Shown in pieces: positions 47,839-58,730 of a stretch of DNA of 64,000 nucleotides (positions are counted from its first letter, which is position 1; every line of letters begins with the position of its first letter). Made by a program: the position numbers and the translations under genes. The notes beneath the pieces were generated by a model. That model did no database searches and was not told where the DNA came from. It saw only the letters and a list, made by a program, of their open reading frames with translations. This stretch comes from Panagrolaimus kolymaensis (lineage: Eukaryota > Nematoda > Chromadorea > Rhabditida > Panagrolaimidae), in contig JAJQJQ010000060.1 of the NCBI GenBank assembly GCA_028622995.1, forward strand, positions 806,001-870,000. The letters are read 5' to 3'.

Positions 47839-48735
47839 AATTTCTTCAACTTGTTTGGAAAGATAAAATAAACCAAGAAAGCAACCAACCAAAAAATAAT
47901 AGAAAGCAGCGCAAGCTTATGCGTATTTAACCACAAAAAAAAATAACTAACAACTACCACCTTTTAAAAAAAGCAAAAGCAAATAAATCAATAAAAAAGA
48001 AAGAAAGAGGCATGTGATTAATTTTTATTTCTTTCTCTTTCTCTCTTTTCCCTCATTCTCTGTATGTTGAAATATAGCAATAACAAATAAACCAGAGAAC
48101 ACCACAAAAAATGACGTTGAAAAGAATAAAAAGGAACGAAGAAAAAAAAAATACAAAGTTCAAGCTTTAGTTTTGGTTTTTGAAGAAAGAAAAAGTGAAA
48201 AATGTAAGCAAAAATTATTATTGGAGTTTCTGTAAGATTGCTTTGGCTATGGATAATGTAAAAAACTTCTGCTGCTAAACTAAACTATTACAAGCAAGAA
48301 AAAAAAGAATTAAATTAACAATAAAGTTATTAGTAGTAATGCTTCAAATAAAAAAAAAGGCTATGTCAAAAAGCATTTTGCCTTGAAACGGCGAAAAAAA
48401 GATACGGTAGTGGCGCGCTTTCCATCAATTTTAGGTAAAAAAATCATGGCTTTTTTCTCCAACGCCAAAATTCATTCATTCTTCTCTTTGATTTTTTTTC
48501 TTCGTCGTTTTTTCGTTGCTTGCGTTTTTTTCCTCTGAATTAGCATATTTGTTTTTTGATGCTAATTAATATTCATTTTTTTCAGCGCTCATGTTTCTTC
48601 ATCCATTCTTCATTGTCTTCATTGCTTCTGACTTGGTTGTGCTTTTAGGAAACAAGCTTCCTCTCTCAAATTTTCTATTCAATCAAAAGTCAACATCAAA
48701 AGTAGCTGAAAGAATATTCATCATTGAAACTAACG
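47839..48735. other. Divergent promoter region and leader of the PDZ-perilipin gene
   Basis: Spacer between the PPxY gene and the PDZ-perilipin-like gene. TTTTTTTCAG at about 48575-48584 and TTTTAG at 48644-48649 are possible trans-splice or leader acceptors. The string CTTGGTTGTGCTTTTAGG with AACAAGCTTCC (48632-48662) recurs upstream of the PDZ gene at 55263. Confidence 0.5.
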
Positions 48736-51190
48736 ATGGCATCAACTCCAGCAACAAATGATCGTTTGGTTGTAATTGTAATTGAGATGGAAATCAAAGC
48801 CAACGCAACTATTGGTGTTACTTTGTCAGCAGATAATCCGCCGAAGATCTCAACATTATCTCCAACTTCATGTTTTCTTGGAAAGCTGTTTGTGGATGAT
48901 ACAATTTTATCACTAAATGATCAGAAAATTTCTAACCTTGGTGAATTCTTTAAAGCTGTTAAAGCTAGTGGAAAGCTATCATTTCGCATCAAACGTGATG
49001 AATACTATACTTATAAAGTGAATCCTCTTCCTGCACCTAAATATGGAACAGAAGCGTTTGAATTTGAAATGAATTGGAAAACTGGTGGAATGCCGATTGG
49101 AATATGGGTTTATTATGTAAGTTTTTGTTAGTTATAGTTTTGTGCAACAAGTATATGAGCAAGTAGTTAGTTAGCTTCGCTATTTTGTTGTAATTTACCC
49201 TTTCCTTTCATGTTGATCATGGTTTACCATTTCTAAGCCTTTAGTATTAATTATTTGCAATCTTTCATGTTTATTAGTGCTTTAATTACCTTCTGCTTGA
49301 ACCTTGATAACAAGTTAATCCACGGAGAAAAACCAAAATCTGTTGGATCGAAATGCTTTCATAGTCCTTTTACTGAGCTTCTGCATCCGTTTTTTCCTTT
49401 TTCAAAGTGATATTATGTACCTATGCCTTCGATTGCTTGCATTCCATTCTCTTTCAACACAAATTTCATTAGCTGATTATGCTATTTCCATACCAAACTA
49501 TTTTGAGTGATAAAGTAAGAATCGATTTAGCTGTTAAAAACACTAATGTGTCTTTTATGTTTTGTAATCAAAGGATGATTTTGAAGCGGTTTCATACTTT
49601 TCTCTATTTCATAGTTTTATATTACTGTAGCGATATGTCACGTACTTGCATGCTTATTGGCTTTCTTTGGTTTCATATATGTTGCGTTTATGTATTTGCA
49701 CTTTTTTAGGATACTGAAAAGCACGTTATTGTAAGCATGATCGAATCTGGAACTCTGGCATCTCAAACGTTAAAACCTGGTGATCAATTGACCAAAGTCA
49801 ACGATGCTGCTATATTGGATATACCCATGGCAAAGAAGATGGTATTCGATAGTGTCATCACAAACAACAAATTTAAGTTAACTGTTGAACGTCAAAGTGG
49901 TGGAGCAAATGCTCATTTCGAATATTTCAAACAATGGTATGATTATGTTAATGATTACACTCTCGTCAAAAAAGCTCGTACTGGTTATGATGGTGTTAAA
50001 CGAAGTTGCTCTCTTGCTGAAAATACTCTCAATCGTGCTGAAACTGAAGTTTCAAATGGTTTAACTAATGTTGCTGCACCATTTTATGCTAACTATTGTT
50101 TCCCAACTACTGATAAACTTGTAGAATATTACACTCGAGGTTGATTGTTCTCTAATTATGTGTATTTTGAAATTAACTATTGATTTTTTAGGTCTCAATA
50201 CCACCAAAACTGTTGTTAATAAAACTGTATCGGTTGCTGTTTATACTGGTGCTATTTCTCTTGGACTTTCAATTGTCGCAGCTCAAATGGGTTTAATTGC
50301 TACAACTTCAGCTACAAATGCTTTCCTTACATCATTAATTTATACCAAGAATGCTGGATTCGTCGCAATTAAAGGTGTTCATAATCTTGAAAAAGCTGTT
50401 GAAGAACGAATTCGTGAAGTACTCGAACAAACTCTTGCTAAAGTTCCAGCTGATAAAATTATTGAACACACTCATACTTTCCTTGATATGGCTAATGTAG
50501 TTTTTGATCGTCTTTTGGGACTTCCTCTTGTTCAAGAACCTGGTGATTCAACCATTGCTGATCGAATTCGGTTCCTTTCATGTCGTGTTACTGGTGGTCT
50601 TCTAGATCAAGCAAACAACAATGTCATTGATCCTGTTCGAAGTAGCCTTCATGAATATGTTAAACAAATGAATCACCATCTTATTTTGCTTGATTACATC
50701 AAGAAACAACGAGAGTGGGCTTCAGAAAAAATCGAAACCTTATCTGCCAGCGTCGCTGAACTCAAAAGCAAAATCGAAAAAGAAGCTCAACAATACCGTA
50801 TCTCTCCTGAAGAAATGCTTGTACGCTCCATTCGAACAACCAGTGCACTTCTTAATGATAATTTTGAAACTCTTGGTAAACAAGGAAATGAACTCATTGG
50901 TGAAAGAACTTTACAAACTATTGAATCTGCAACACATTTCGTCAAACAACTTGATAACAATTTTTCCAAAGCTGAAACTCTTTATCAAATTCGTGATGAA
51001 GTAAGTTCATTTTTTACACTCATTTCCTTTCATCACGTAAATATTTTTTTCGGTCATTGCTGAAGCTCAGCTCAAATTTAATGAAATGAAGAAATGGACC
51101 TTATCTTTGCTCACTATTCCGGAACCGAATCAACAACCAATCGATTCATCATCAAAAGTGCAACCGACGGTTCCATCAAACTCATCATAA
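48736..51190 (+). CDS. PDZ-PDZ-perilipin-like fusion protein
   Basis: Four exons: 48736-49116, 49710-50139, 50192-51000 and 51071-51190, giving 579 residues plus stop. Residues about 10-95 and 105-195 are two PDZ-like domains. The first has I-G-V-T-L-S...L-F-V-D-D-T-I-L-S-L-N-D. The second has I-G-I-W-V...S-G-T-L-A-S-Q-T-L-K-P-G-D-Q-L-T-K-V-N-D. From about residue 205 to 560 follows a helical region (Y-D-G-V-K, A-E-x-x-x-x-N-G-L-T-N-V-A-A-P, D-K-L-V-E-Y-Y-T-R-G-L) that recalls the perilipin/PAT family of lipid-droplet coat proteins. The domain join lies inside exon 2 without a break, so the fusion is real at DNA level. The PDZ half is closely paralogous to the gene at 55263, with an equal first exon of 381 nt. 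The perilipin call is from memory of the pattern. The last acceptor (CTGAAGCTCAG) is weak. Confidence 0.7.
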
Positions 51191-52053
51191 AAATATGATT
51201 GTAAACTTGTGTACTTTGTATATTTTAATACTAATGATTAGCTAAATGTGTTTTGTGAATTTTATAAAATAAATCGTATTTTGATAATTGTGTTTACTAG
51301 AAGCTTGATTAAAAGGAGAAAATGTTGCTTGATCATATTTACCATTATTTTTTAACACCCTAATATTTTTAGTAGAGATTAATTGCATCAATCGTTTAGA
51401 AGAAGTAAGAAAGAAACCATTTTTGAGCTAACCAATTTTTTCTAAATTATGTTATTTACCTTTTACATTGCTTTTTCTGCAATTTGGAATCTTGCCATTT
51501 TTAGGTGGAGTTTCAGTAGGAGGAGTATTTTGGAAAATAGCAATTTGTAATGCACTTGATTGAGCAAGATTGGCATCATATGGTTAAGCGCCAACCAACG
51601 TGTAGTTTCGAGAAAAAGTCACCAGCCTAAAAACTTTCATCGCTTTTCATTTTTACTTTTTTTACTTCGCAAGTTTGTTCATTGCTTGTTCAATATATTA
51701 TTTTTTCTTGTTGCTTCCAGCGTCGGAAGTACTAATAGAGTTTATTTTGTTATTATCTAGGTCGATAGTGTCCTAGCAGCAATGTTAATGTACTTCAATT
51801 TCATTGTTTATTTTTCTCTGGAAATTTGCATCTTTATTTTTTATTACTCAAATTGACATTCATTTTTTTCTTTTTCAGGCATCGTTCGTTGAAGTTTCTC
51901 TTATTTGTTATCATTACAGCAATCATTGTCGTCGTGGTTTCAATATCATTTTGCCTTGGTTGTGTTGGTAAGAAATAAGCAACTTCTGTGAATTTTTCAT
52001 CAACGATTCTATTAATTTTCAACAACGAAGAAGAAACCGCATCAAATAGAAAG
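51191..52053. other. Intergenic region and shared leader
   Basis: 3' UTR of the fusion gene, then spacer. A leader starting after TTTTTCAG at 51878 (GCATCGTTCGTTGAAGTTTCTC, ending GTGAATTTTTCATCAACGATTC) closely matches the leader at 55070-55262 of the second PDZ gene. Confidence 0.6.
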
Positions 52054-53278
52054 ATGGCATCAACTCCTTCATCAAGTGATCGTTTGGTTGAACGCGTATT
52101 TCAAGTAGGAAAAGAAATGGAAAATTGCAAGAAAGAACTCGAAGCTGTTGCTAAACAATTCCAAGATGATATTCTTGCAAAAGAAAATACCGTAAGTTTG
52201 TTGTTTATTCGTTTGTTTGTTACATTCTTGTTAAACATACACTTTTTAGATTTTATCATTGGAAGAAAAACTCCTTGAAAAGAATCGCATCATCGCTGAA
52301 TTTCAAAAGAACAAAGAAGCAGTTGATAAAGAAATGAAAGGCCTTGACGATCAAATTGCTCAATTGAATTCTAATGATGATGATGAAAGTGAAACAGCTG
52401 CTAATATCGTACCTGAAAATGTTGATATTGATCATGGGTTTATGGTTCATACACCGATATCTCACTTCGCAACTCAATTCTTCGAGTAAAAAAACTTGTC
52501 AAAGGAAAAGACTCATGGAAAGCTACATTGGAAGAAAATGAACATGCTAAAATTTGTTTGAATGAATCTGATCAATTGGTTATCAATGGTGTTGTTTCAA
52601 GTAATAAGAAACTTGTTCTTGATGGTACTCTTTCAAACTTCAAATCTGATCTTTTCTATGATCGTTTTTATGAAGATGATTATTATATGCTTATTCCGCG
52701 CTTTCTTTCCAAAGTTGAATTCTGTACCATCTCAAAATTGTACTTACAGTTTCAAAGGTTAACATGGAATGAATACAAACTTATGGCTTCCAATACCGTC
52801 AAGAACCTATACCTCAACGATGTTAAAATCAAAGATGATGACAAACTTGTTTTATTGGATGATGTTCTTTCCTTAGTTCCTTATGCTGCTAAAGTGTAAG
52901 TTCTAGATTATTACATAACTTAAATTATCTGCTTTTTTAGCCATCACGACGTTTATGATACTATCAATAAAGAAACTTTTGGGATTCTCAATGAACTTGA
53001 ATCGTTTGGAATGCTTCAAAAACTTATCCTTGGTGGAATAAAATATGATGATTTTAGCGTTAAATCGTTTGTTAAATTCATGGAAGTAAGTTTTTCACTT
53101 CATCTAAACTATTACTATTTAACAAATTGTTGATTTTCAGGATCATAAAGAAGCTAAATTCCGTGTTTCATTTCAACTTCAACACTCTCCTGCAACCAAA
53201 GCTGCTCTCAATAAAATTTTAAAAGAACTTGCTGCTCGTTCAAAAGCCTATGATCTTGTTATAGAAAATTTTTTATAA
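52054..53278 (+). CDS. Coiled-coil member of the F-box-like family with PDZ-gene start
   Basis: Exons 52054-52191, 52250 onward to 52895, 52941-53085 and 53141-53278. The first codons (M-A-S-T-P-S-S-S-D-R-L-V-E) copy those of the PDZ genes. Exons 1-2 then form a coiled coil (L-E-E-K-L-L-E-K-N-R, L-D-D-Q-I-A-Q-L-N-S). The remainder (K-K-L-V-K-G-K-D-S-W-K-A-T-L, F-Q-R-L-T-W-N-E-Y) aligns with the gene at 307-1744 and keeps its 3' intron positions. Exon 2 is not continuous: a TAA at 52487-52489 ends the first frame and the second part is in the -1 frame. A weak 98-bp intron (donor GTGAAA at 52389, acceptor TTCGAG at 52486) would join them to 322 residues. Otherwise a one-base deletion has broken the gene. 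Function unknown. Confidence 0.65.
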
Positions 53279-53678
53279 ATTGTATTCTATGTGTTCAATT
53301 TTTAAAATTGCTTGTAATTTATGGTAAATAAATTAGTTCTTGTTTAGTCACTCTCTTTGGAAATCTAGTAAAGCTTTTTTTGTCGGATGTGGTCACATAC
53401 GAAAATATGTAAAATATGATATTTTCACTTGAAAAAATATTAAATTTTTATGCGCCGAAAGCAAGCCTCTTTCATCACTCAAGCCTTTAAACTCCACTTT
53501 GACTAACCCTTAAAAAGAACGAATGATAAACAAAAAATTTCATTCATAACAACGTGCCTGCTTTTTCATATCTGAAATTTTTATAGCTTCTTGCTTTTCC
53601 TTTTCTGCCTTTATATTTTTTTTTTTATGTATTTTCGTATTTGTTTACTTTTTTCAGAAATAAAAAAATTATTATTTT
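53279..53678. other. Intergenic region
   Basis: AT-rich spacer between two family members in the same orientation. CTTTTTTCAG at about 53648-53657 just before the next ATG may be a trans-splice acceptor. Confidence 0.5.
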
Positions 53679-54723
53679 ATGATGAATCGAAACCAACCCA
53701 TTCCCTTGCTACTAAATTTCAATTCAATTTCACCATCGCCGCAGAACTTTTCTCTTCCATCTCCAATTATTCATTATATTCGAAAATTTTCAAATCCATC
53801 ATTGGCACTCTATAAAACTTGCAAATATTTTTATGTAAAATATCCAATTATTGTTGAGGATCATTTACAATTTTCATGTTGGTCACCTAAATGGGAAGTA
53901 GTTGATCCAGATAATATCAATGAATCGCTTTATGAATTTGATCCATCCACTTTTAAATATAAAATTTGGATTACTGAAAAATTTGAAATCTATAGCTTAG
54001 GAAGAGAGATTGATGCAAATGTTGCTTCTGATATGTGTAAAATAATTTTTCGATGTGATATTTCTCGATTGCAAATTGAAGATCAAATTATTAGCTATAA
54101 AGAATTTTTGCTTCTTACAGCATCAAACAAACTCATCTATGTTAGAATTGAAAAAACTATAGTAAAAAATAGCGATGGAAGTTTGGTTCACCCTGAAATT
54201 ATATTTTCTCGATGTTCAAGAGTTAAAAAATTTTTATAGTAAGTTTTAAAAAAGAAACATATATTTTCGATTTTGCTTTGAAAATATTTTTAATATATTC
54301 CAGTTCCATTTTTTTAGTAAATACGCTGATGACGCAGCTATCAACCCAACAACGGCAAAAGCTATTACCAAACTTCCTCAATTTTTAAATCTCAAGCACT
54401 TTATTTTTCGGAATATTCCCGAAGGCTTTGATTTTAAAATTTTTACTAAATTCATTAAAGTAAGTTGACTCAACTTTTTTAATCATAGAAAAATTCTAAA
54501 AAATTATTTTTTGTTTTAGAACAACCCTAGAGTAAGATGCCAACTTTCTTTCAATAAAAATTTATCAGAAAGTTATATAACCAAATTAAACAATTATGTG
54601 GACAAAATTATTCAAAGAAATGCAACTCCACCTCCATATCTTGGATTTCCTGGACAAAAAGAAAGAACATCTGGAACTTTATGGATGATGCAAACTCGTT
54701 TTTTTCCTTCATTTTCTTCTTAA
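53679..54723 (+). CDS. F-box-like family protein, intact
   Basis: Three exons: 53679-54238, 54318-54459 and 54520-54723, giving 301 residues plus stop. The F-box-like head reads F-S-L-P-S-P-I-I-H-Y-I with Y-K-T-C-K-Y-F-Y-V-K-Y-P-I-I-V. The body contains F-K-Y-K-I-W-I-T-E-K-F and D-I-S-R-L-Q-I. The phase-2 intron after V-K-K-F-L and phase-0 intron after K-F-I-K match all other members. For intron 1 two acceptors lie 13 bp apart (54303 and 54317). Only the second keeps the frame and gives the conserved Y-K-Y-A-D-D start. This is the only complete, unmodified F-box-like copy in the window. A role as SCF-type adaptor is inferred from the head. Confidence 0.85.
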
Positions 54724-55262
54724 ATATTCTATTTATTTAAACATAATATTTTCTTTTGATTTTTCTCTATAAAAAATTCTTTTACACAATCAAGCAATTA
54801 TGCATATTAGTTTTCATTTGAGGCACTTTTTGTATATTAAGTTAGTGGTCAGCATTAATGATATTTATAATTATCAAAACTTTAGCCGACGCAGTTCCGC
54901 TGGCTACCATTTTTCAATTGCCAAGAATTAGCAAAAAGAAACAAGGAAATGGGTAATGAGTATCACTGCACCTCATTTTTTAGGATTCAATTTTGTTGTT
55001 TACTTTTTTTCTTAATTTGCATATTTATTTTTTATTATGCAAATTGAGATTCATTTTTTTCATTTTCAGGCATCGTTCGTTGAAGTTTCTCTCCTATTTC
55101 ATCATTCAATCAATCATTGTCGTCGTCGTCGTCGTTTCAACATCACTTTGTCTTGGTTGTGCTTTTAGGAAACAAGCTTCCGTGAATTTTTCATCAACGA
55201 TTCTATCTATCAAATTAAAAGTCAACGAAGAAGAAGAAGCAACATCCTCATCAAAAAGAACG
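54724..55262. other. Intergenic region and leader of the second PDZ gene
   Basis: Spacer, then a leader beginning after CATTTTCAG at 55069. The leader frame is open into the PDZ gene, and its hydrophobic reading could in principle extend the protein. The same leader without an intact frame precedes the gene at 52054, so I treat it as untranslated. Confidence 0.55.
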
Positions 55263-57180
55263 ATGGCATCAACTCCACCAGCAAGTGATCGTTTGGTTGA
55301 ATCTGTTATCGACGTGGATATGAAATCCAATGCAACCATGGGTGTTACTTTATCAGCAGATAATCCACCCAAGATCTCCAAATTATCTGCAACTTCTTGT
55401 TTCCTTGGAAAGCTGTTCGTTGGTGACATCCTTCTATCAATAAATGATCAAAAGATTCCAAATCTCGGTGAATTCTTCAAAGCAACTAAAGCTATTGGAA
55501 AACTATCATTTCGTATCAAACGTGATGAATATTGTACTTGCAAAGTGAATGTTCTTCCTGCGCCTAAACCTGGAATGGAATCATTTGAATTTGAAATGAA
55601 TTGGAGAACTGGTGGTATGCCAATTGGAATTTTAGTTTATCAAGTATGTTATTTGTTTGTTTTTGTTATGACTGAGGTATATAGCAACACATGCTCATGG
55701 GTGCAACCAATTTGTATCTATCTTTTCATTGCTACTGCCTTATGTTTGGGTTTCTTTATGTGATGAACTAATATATCTAAGCTTATTACTGCATGATAGC
55801 TTGTTGCACCCATCCATAACCAGATTACTTACTAGATGCGTGTTTTTTCCTTTTATTCGCTTTTGAACCCCTTACTTTCACAATCTTTTTGCATGTTTTG
55901 CTTTATTCACTAGTATCTTCTTCTCATTCCATATCAATACCATCATTACATTAAGGGGTTTCAGCAGCAAATGCTTATGATTGCACTAATGATACCAAAA
56001 ATAGTTATGCGAAGTAATGACAGCATTGCTCCAATGTTATAAATTACTTTCATTTTTGATGTTAAAGTGTTACGTTTATGGCTGCTTGGTGATTATGTGT
56101 TGATAGCTATCATCGATTTTACTGTGGTCATGCTTTCTCTTCTTTCTTTCTTGTTGTCAATTATGTGTATTTAACCTTTACTTACATATTTTCAGGATAG
56201 TGAAAAGCGTGTTATCGTTAGTATGATAGAATCTGGAACGTTGGCATCTCAAACACTAAAACCTGGTGATCATTTAACGAAAGTCAATGATGGTGCAATT
56301 ACGGATAAAACAATGGCAAAGAAAATGATATTGGATAGTGTTAATGCTCAAAATAAAGTCAAATTAACTGTTGAACGTCAAAGTCCAAAAGCAACTGAAC
56401 CTGCTCCTGCTTTAGTTCCTCCATGTTCTGCGAGCAATTCAAAGATGCCTAATTATGATCTCACTCTTCCACCAGATGTTCTAGCAATTATGGATGCAAA
56501 TAAACAATTTCATAAACAACCATATAATCTTCCATCTATTGTGAAACTCGTTGCTCCTCCATCTCCTTCAAGTAAGTTGTTTTCTTTTTACTTTTTTACA
56601 CTTTGGGTTTAGGGAAGATGGGATGATAAGAAGATTGATTTCGGGTTTAGTCATTGTAAACATTAGAAGCTGAACATGGCAAAAGAGTAATATGTGCTTA
56701 GTATTGCTTTCAACATAATTTTCTTACTTGATTTCACTTTTGCTATGTTTCAAAATTGAGATTTAACTTTTAAGCTAGTGTAGTTTTGCAACAAAAAGAA
56801 CAAATCTTGACTTTAAGCTTTAATTTCCGTTTAATAATGGGTACAAAAATTTTCATGGCACTTTAAATCCTTTTTGATTAATTTTTCTTTAGCTGGTATT
56901 ATCTTTTACAATAACGAAAGCTGCTTATCTTTGTTTTTCCATTTTCTTGTTATTACTCCATCGAGCATCGCCTCCTTTTTACCATATTGCTCATATTGTA
57001 GCTTTCTGAGATAAATAGTGTTTGATAAAAACAAAAACTATTATTTTTACTAACACATTTCTTCTTTTTTCAGCAAGCCATGTCAATCTTCCTGAAACAA
57101 ATCCAGAAGAAAATCCAATTGAATTTGATCCATCTCAAAAGCCTCTTAAAACTACTCCAAAGCGTGTCGGTGCTGCATAA
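55263..57180 (+). CDS. Two-PDZ-domain protein with proline-rich tail
   Basis: Three exons: 55263-55643, 56196-56571 and 57074-57180, giving 287 residues plus stop. PDZ-like domain 1 covers about 12-95 (A-T-M-G-V-T-L-S, L-F-V-G-D-I-L-L-S-I-N-D-Q-K-I). Domain 2 covers about 105-190 (M-P-I-G-I-L-V-Y-Q, I-E-S-G-T-L-A-S-Q-T-L-K-P-G-D-H-L-T-K-V-N-D). It matches the PDZ half of the gene at 48736 closely, with the first exon of identical length. After the second PDZ the tail is Pro/Ala/Ser-rich and ends T-P-K-R-V-G-A-A; no perilipin-like part is present. PDZ domains bind C-terminal peptides. The partner here is unknown. Introns of about 500 bp hold nothing I recognise. Confidence 0.85.
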
Positions 57181-57396
57181 GAAGAAGAATCATGATGTGA
57201 TAACAGAAAGAAAAAATGGATGAAGAAAAACAACAACTTTGATTTAAAGAAATGAATTTGTACTTTAACTTTTTTATATTTCTTTGTGTCTTTCTTGTCT
57301 TTTGTAATGATGCTTTTAATTAATAAATAAATTATTGATAGATTTTATTTACATTTTGGCAACTTTTTTTTCAAAAACAAAAACACTAAAATAGTT

Positions 57397-58730
57397 TTAT
57401 ACATAAGTTTCAATGAATTTTTTCTTAGGTTTATATATTTTATAAATACATAAAATAAATATAATAAAAAATATAAATAATTGAGCAAATATTAATACTA
57501 ATAATAAAACTTGCATTAAATCTGGTTGAGCGGCAAGATAGGCGCAAAGGTAATGATCGTCAACACTGAAAAAAAAAGTAACAATTAATTTAAAATTTTT
57601 GGAAAGATAAAGGAGAATAAAATTTTTATGTTTTTTATGGGGAATGAAAGCTCTAATTTTTTTCGAAGAAGACAGAGGAAAGAAAAAACTAAGAAGAAAA
57701 ACCTACCAATAATGAATTCCATTTTTTATAAACATTTTTTTCCACAAAATTTTTTAACGAATTTTTTGAAGACAAAAAGATGCAATATTTTTTTTAAATA
57801 ACCAAAAAATAGCGGCGGCTAACTTTTGTTATTTACAAAGAGCCACGATTAAAGAAAATATTTAAGAATATTTAAAAAAAACTCTTCTTTTTATTTTCTT
57901 TTTATCTTTTTTTATTTATTTATGAAAAGCTATTATAAAATTATAATAAGCTTTTAATTAACCATCTTTATGTATCTTTCTTTATTGCCAAAGCCATAAA
58001 AGCTTCAGCAAAATAAAAAATAAAAAGGCTTAAATGCCCTATGGCTTTTTTTTCTTCTTATCTTAATGACGCCTCTCATTAAATAATGTGGATTTAAGGA
58101 AAATGTTTATTGAACTTTTAGCTTTTTCTTTTCAAAGATCAAGAAATCGGATAATGTAGAAAAAAATTTATGGATAATAATGAATCATAATCAAAAACTA
58201 TGATGGCAGAAAAAAGGTTTCCCTTTTTACGAAGAAATTAAAACTGATGTGTTAAAAATTGCGGCGAGGGCGTTGTTGTACTTTTAGAATTATTTTTTTT
58301 GTTTTCCTGTCTGACATTTAAAAAATATGTTTAATTTTGGTTAATTGATATTTCTTTAAATTATGTCAAATGAAGAAAGAAAAAAATGAGACGAAAGTGT
58401 TATTGGCCCAAGCCGGAAACTATTAAAAAAAATAAGTAAAGCCATGAAATTTAACTCAAATTTAATACAGTAAATTTTTAAAATTACCAAAAAATGATTT
58501 AAGATTTTTTTAAATGCAGAAAAAATCAAAATCTTTTATTCTTTATTTATTTGTGAGGTTGGAACAATTTTATTCAAGGATGGAATTTGGAGGGGAAAAG
58601 ACAGAATATTTATGTTTGAAAAAAATTGTTAAATAAAAATAACTTACTCAGCCACCACTAAGCAATCATTATCATTGGTGCATGAATTACATAAAGAATA
58701 TTCAAAATCAAACCATTCCCATGCAGTCAT
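57397..58730 (-). CDS. Small single-pass membrane protein with cysteine-containing N-terminus
   Basis: Two exons, 58730-58648 and 57565-57397, separated by a 1082-bp intron (donor GTAAG, acceptor TTTTTTTTCAG), giving 83 residues plus stop. Residues 1-35 hold four cysteines (L-C-N-S-C, D-C, L-C-A-Y-L) and several acidic and aromatic residues. Residues about 43-66 are a strongly hydrophobic helix (L-M-Q-V-L-L-L-V-L-I-F-A-Q-L-F-I-F-F). A basic tail Y-K-I-Y-K-P-K-K-K-F follows, so the C-terminus is probably cytosolic. There is no cleavable signal peptide. The exons are each too short to stand out alone; frame continuity across the intron is the support. I do not recognise the family. Confidence 0.65.

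Noticed and set aside
52484..52496. A-AAA-AAC heptamer as a -1 ribosomal frameshift site
   Set aside because: In the zero frame the stop TAA comes before the slippery bases, so ribosomes would terminate first.
54993..55262. Upstream in-frame extension of the second PDZ gene
   Set aside because: The reading crosses an acceptor (CATTTTCAG) and the homologous leader at 51879 is not open, so it is probably untranslated.
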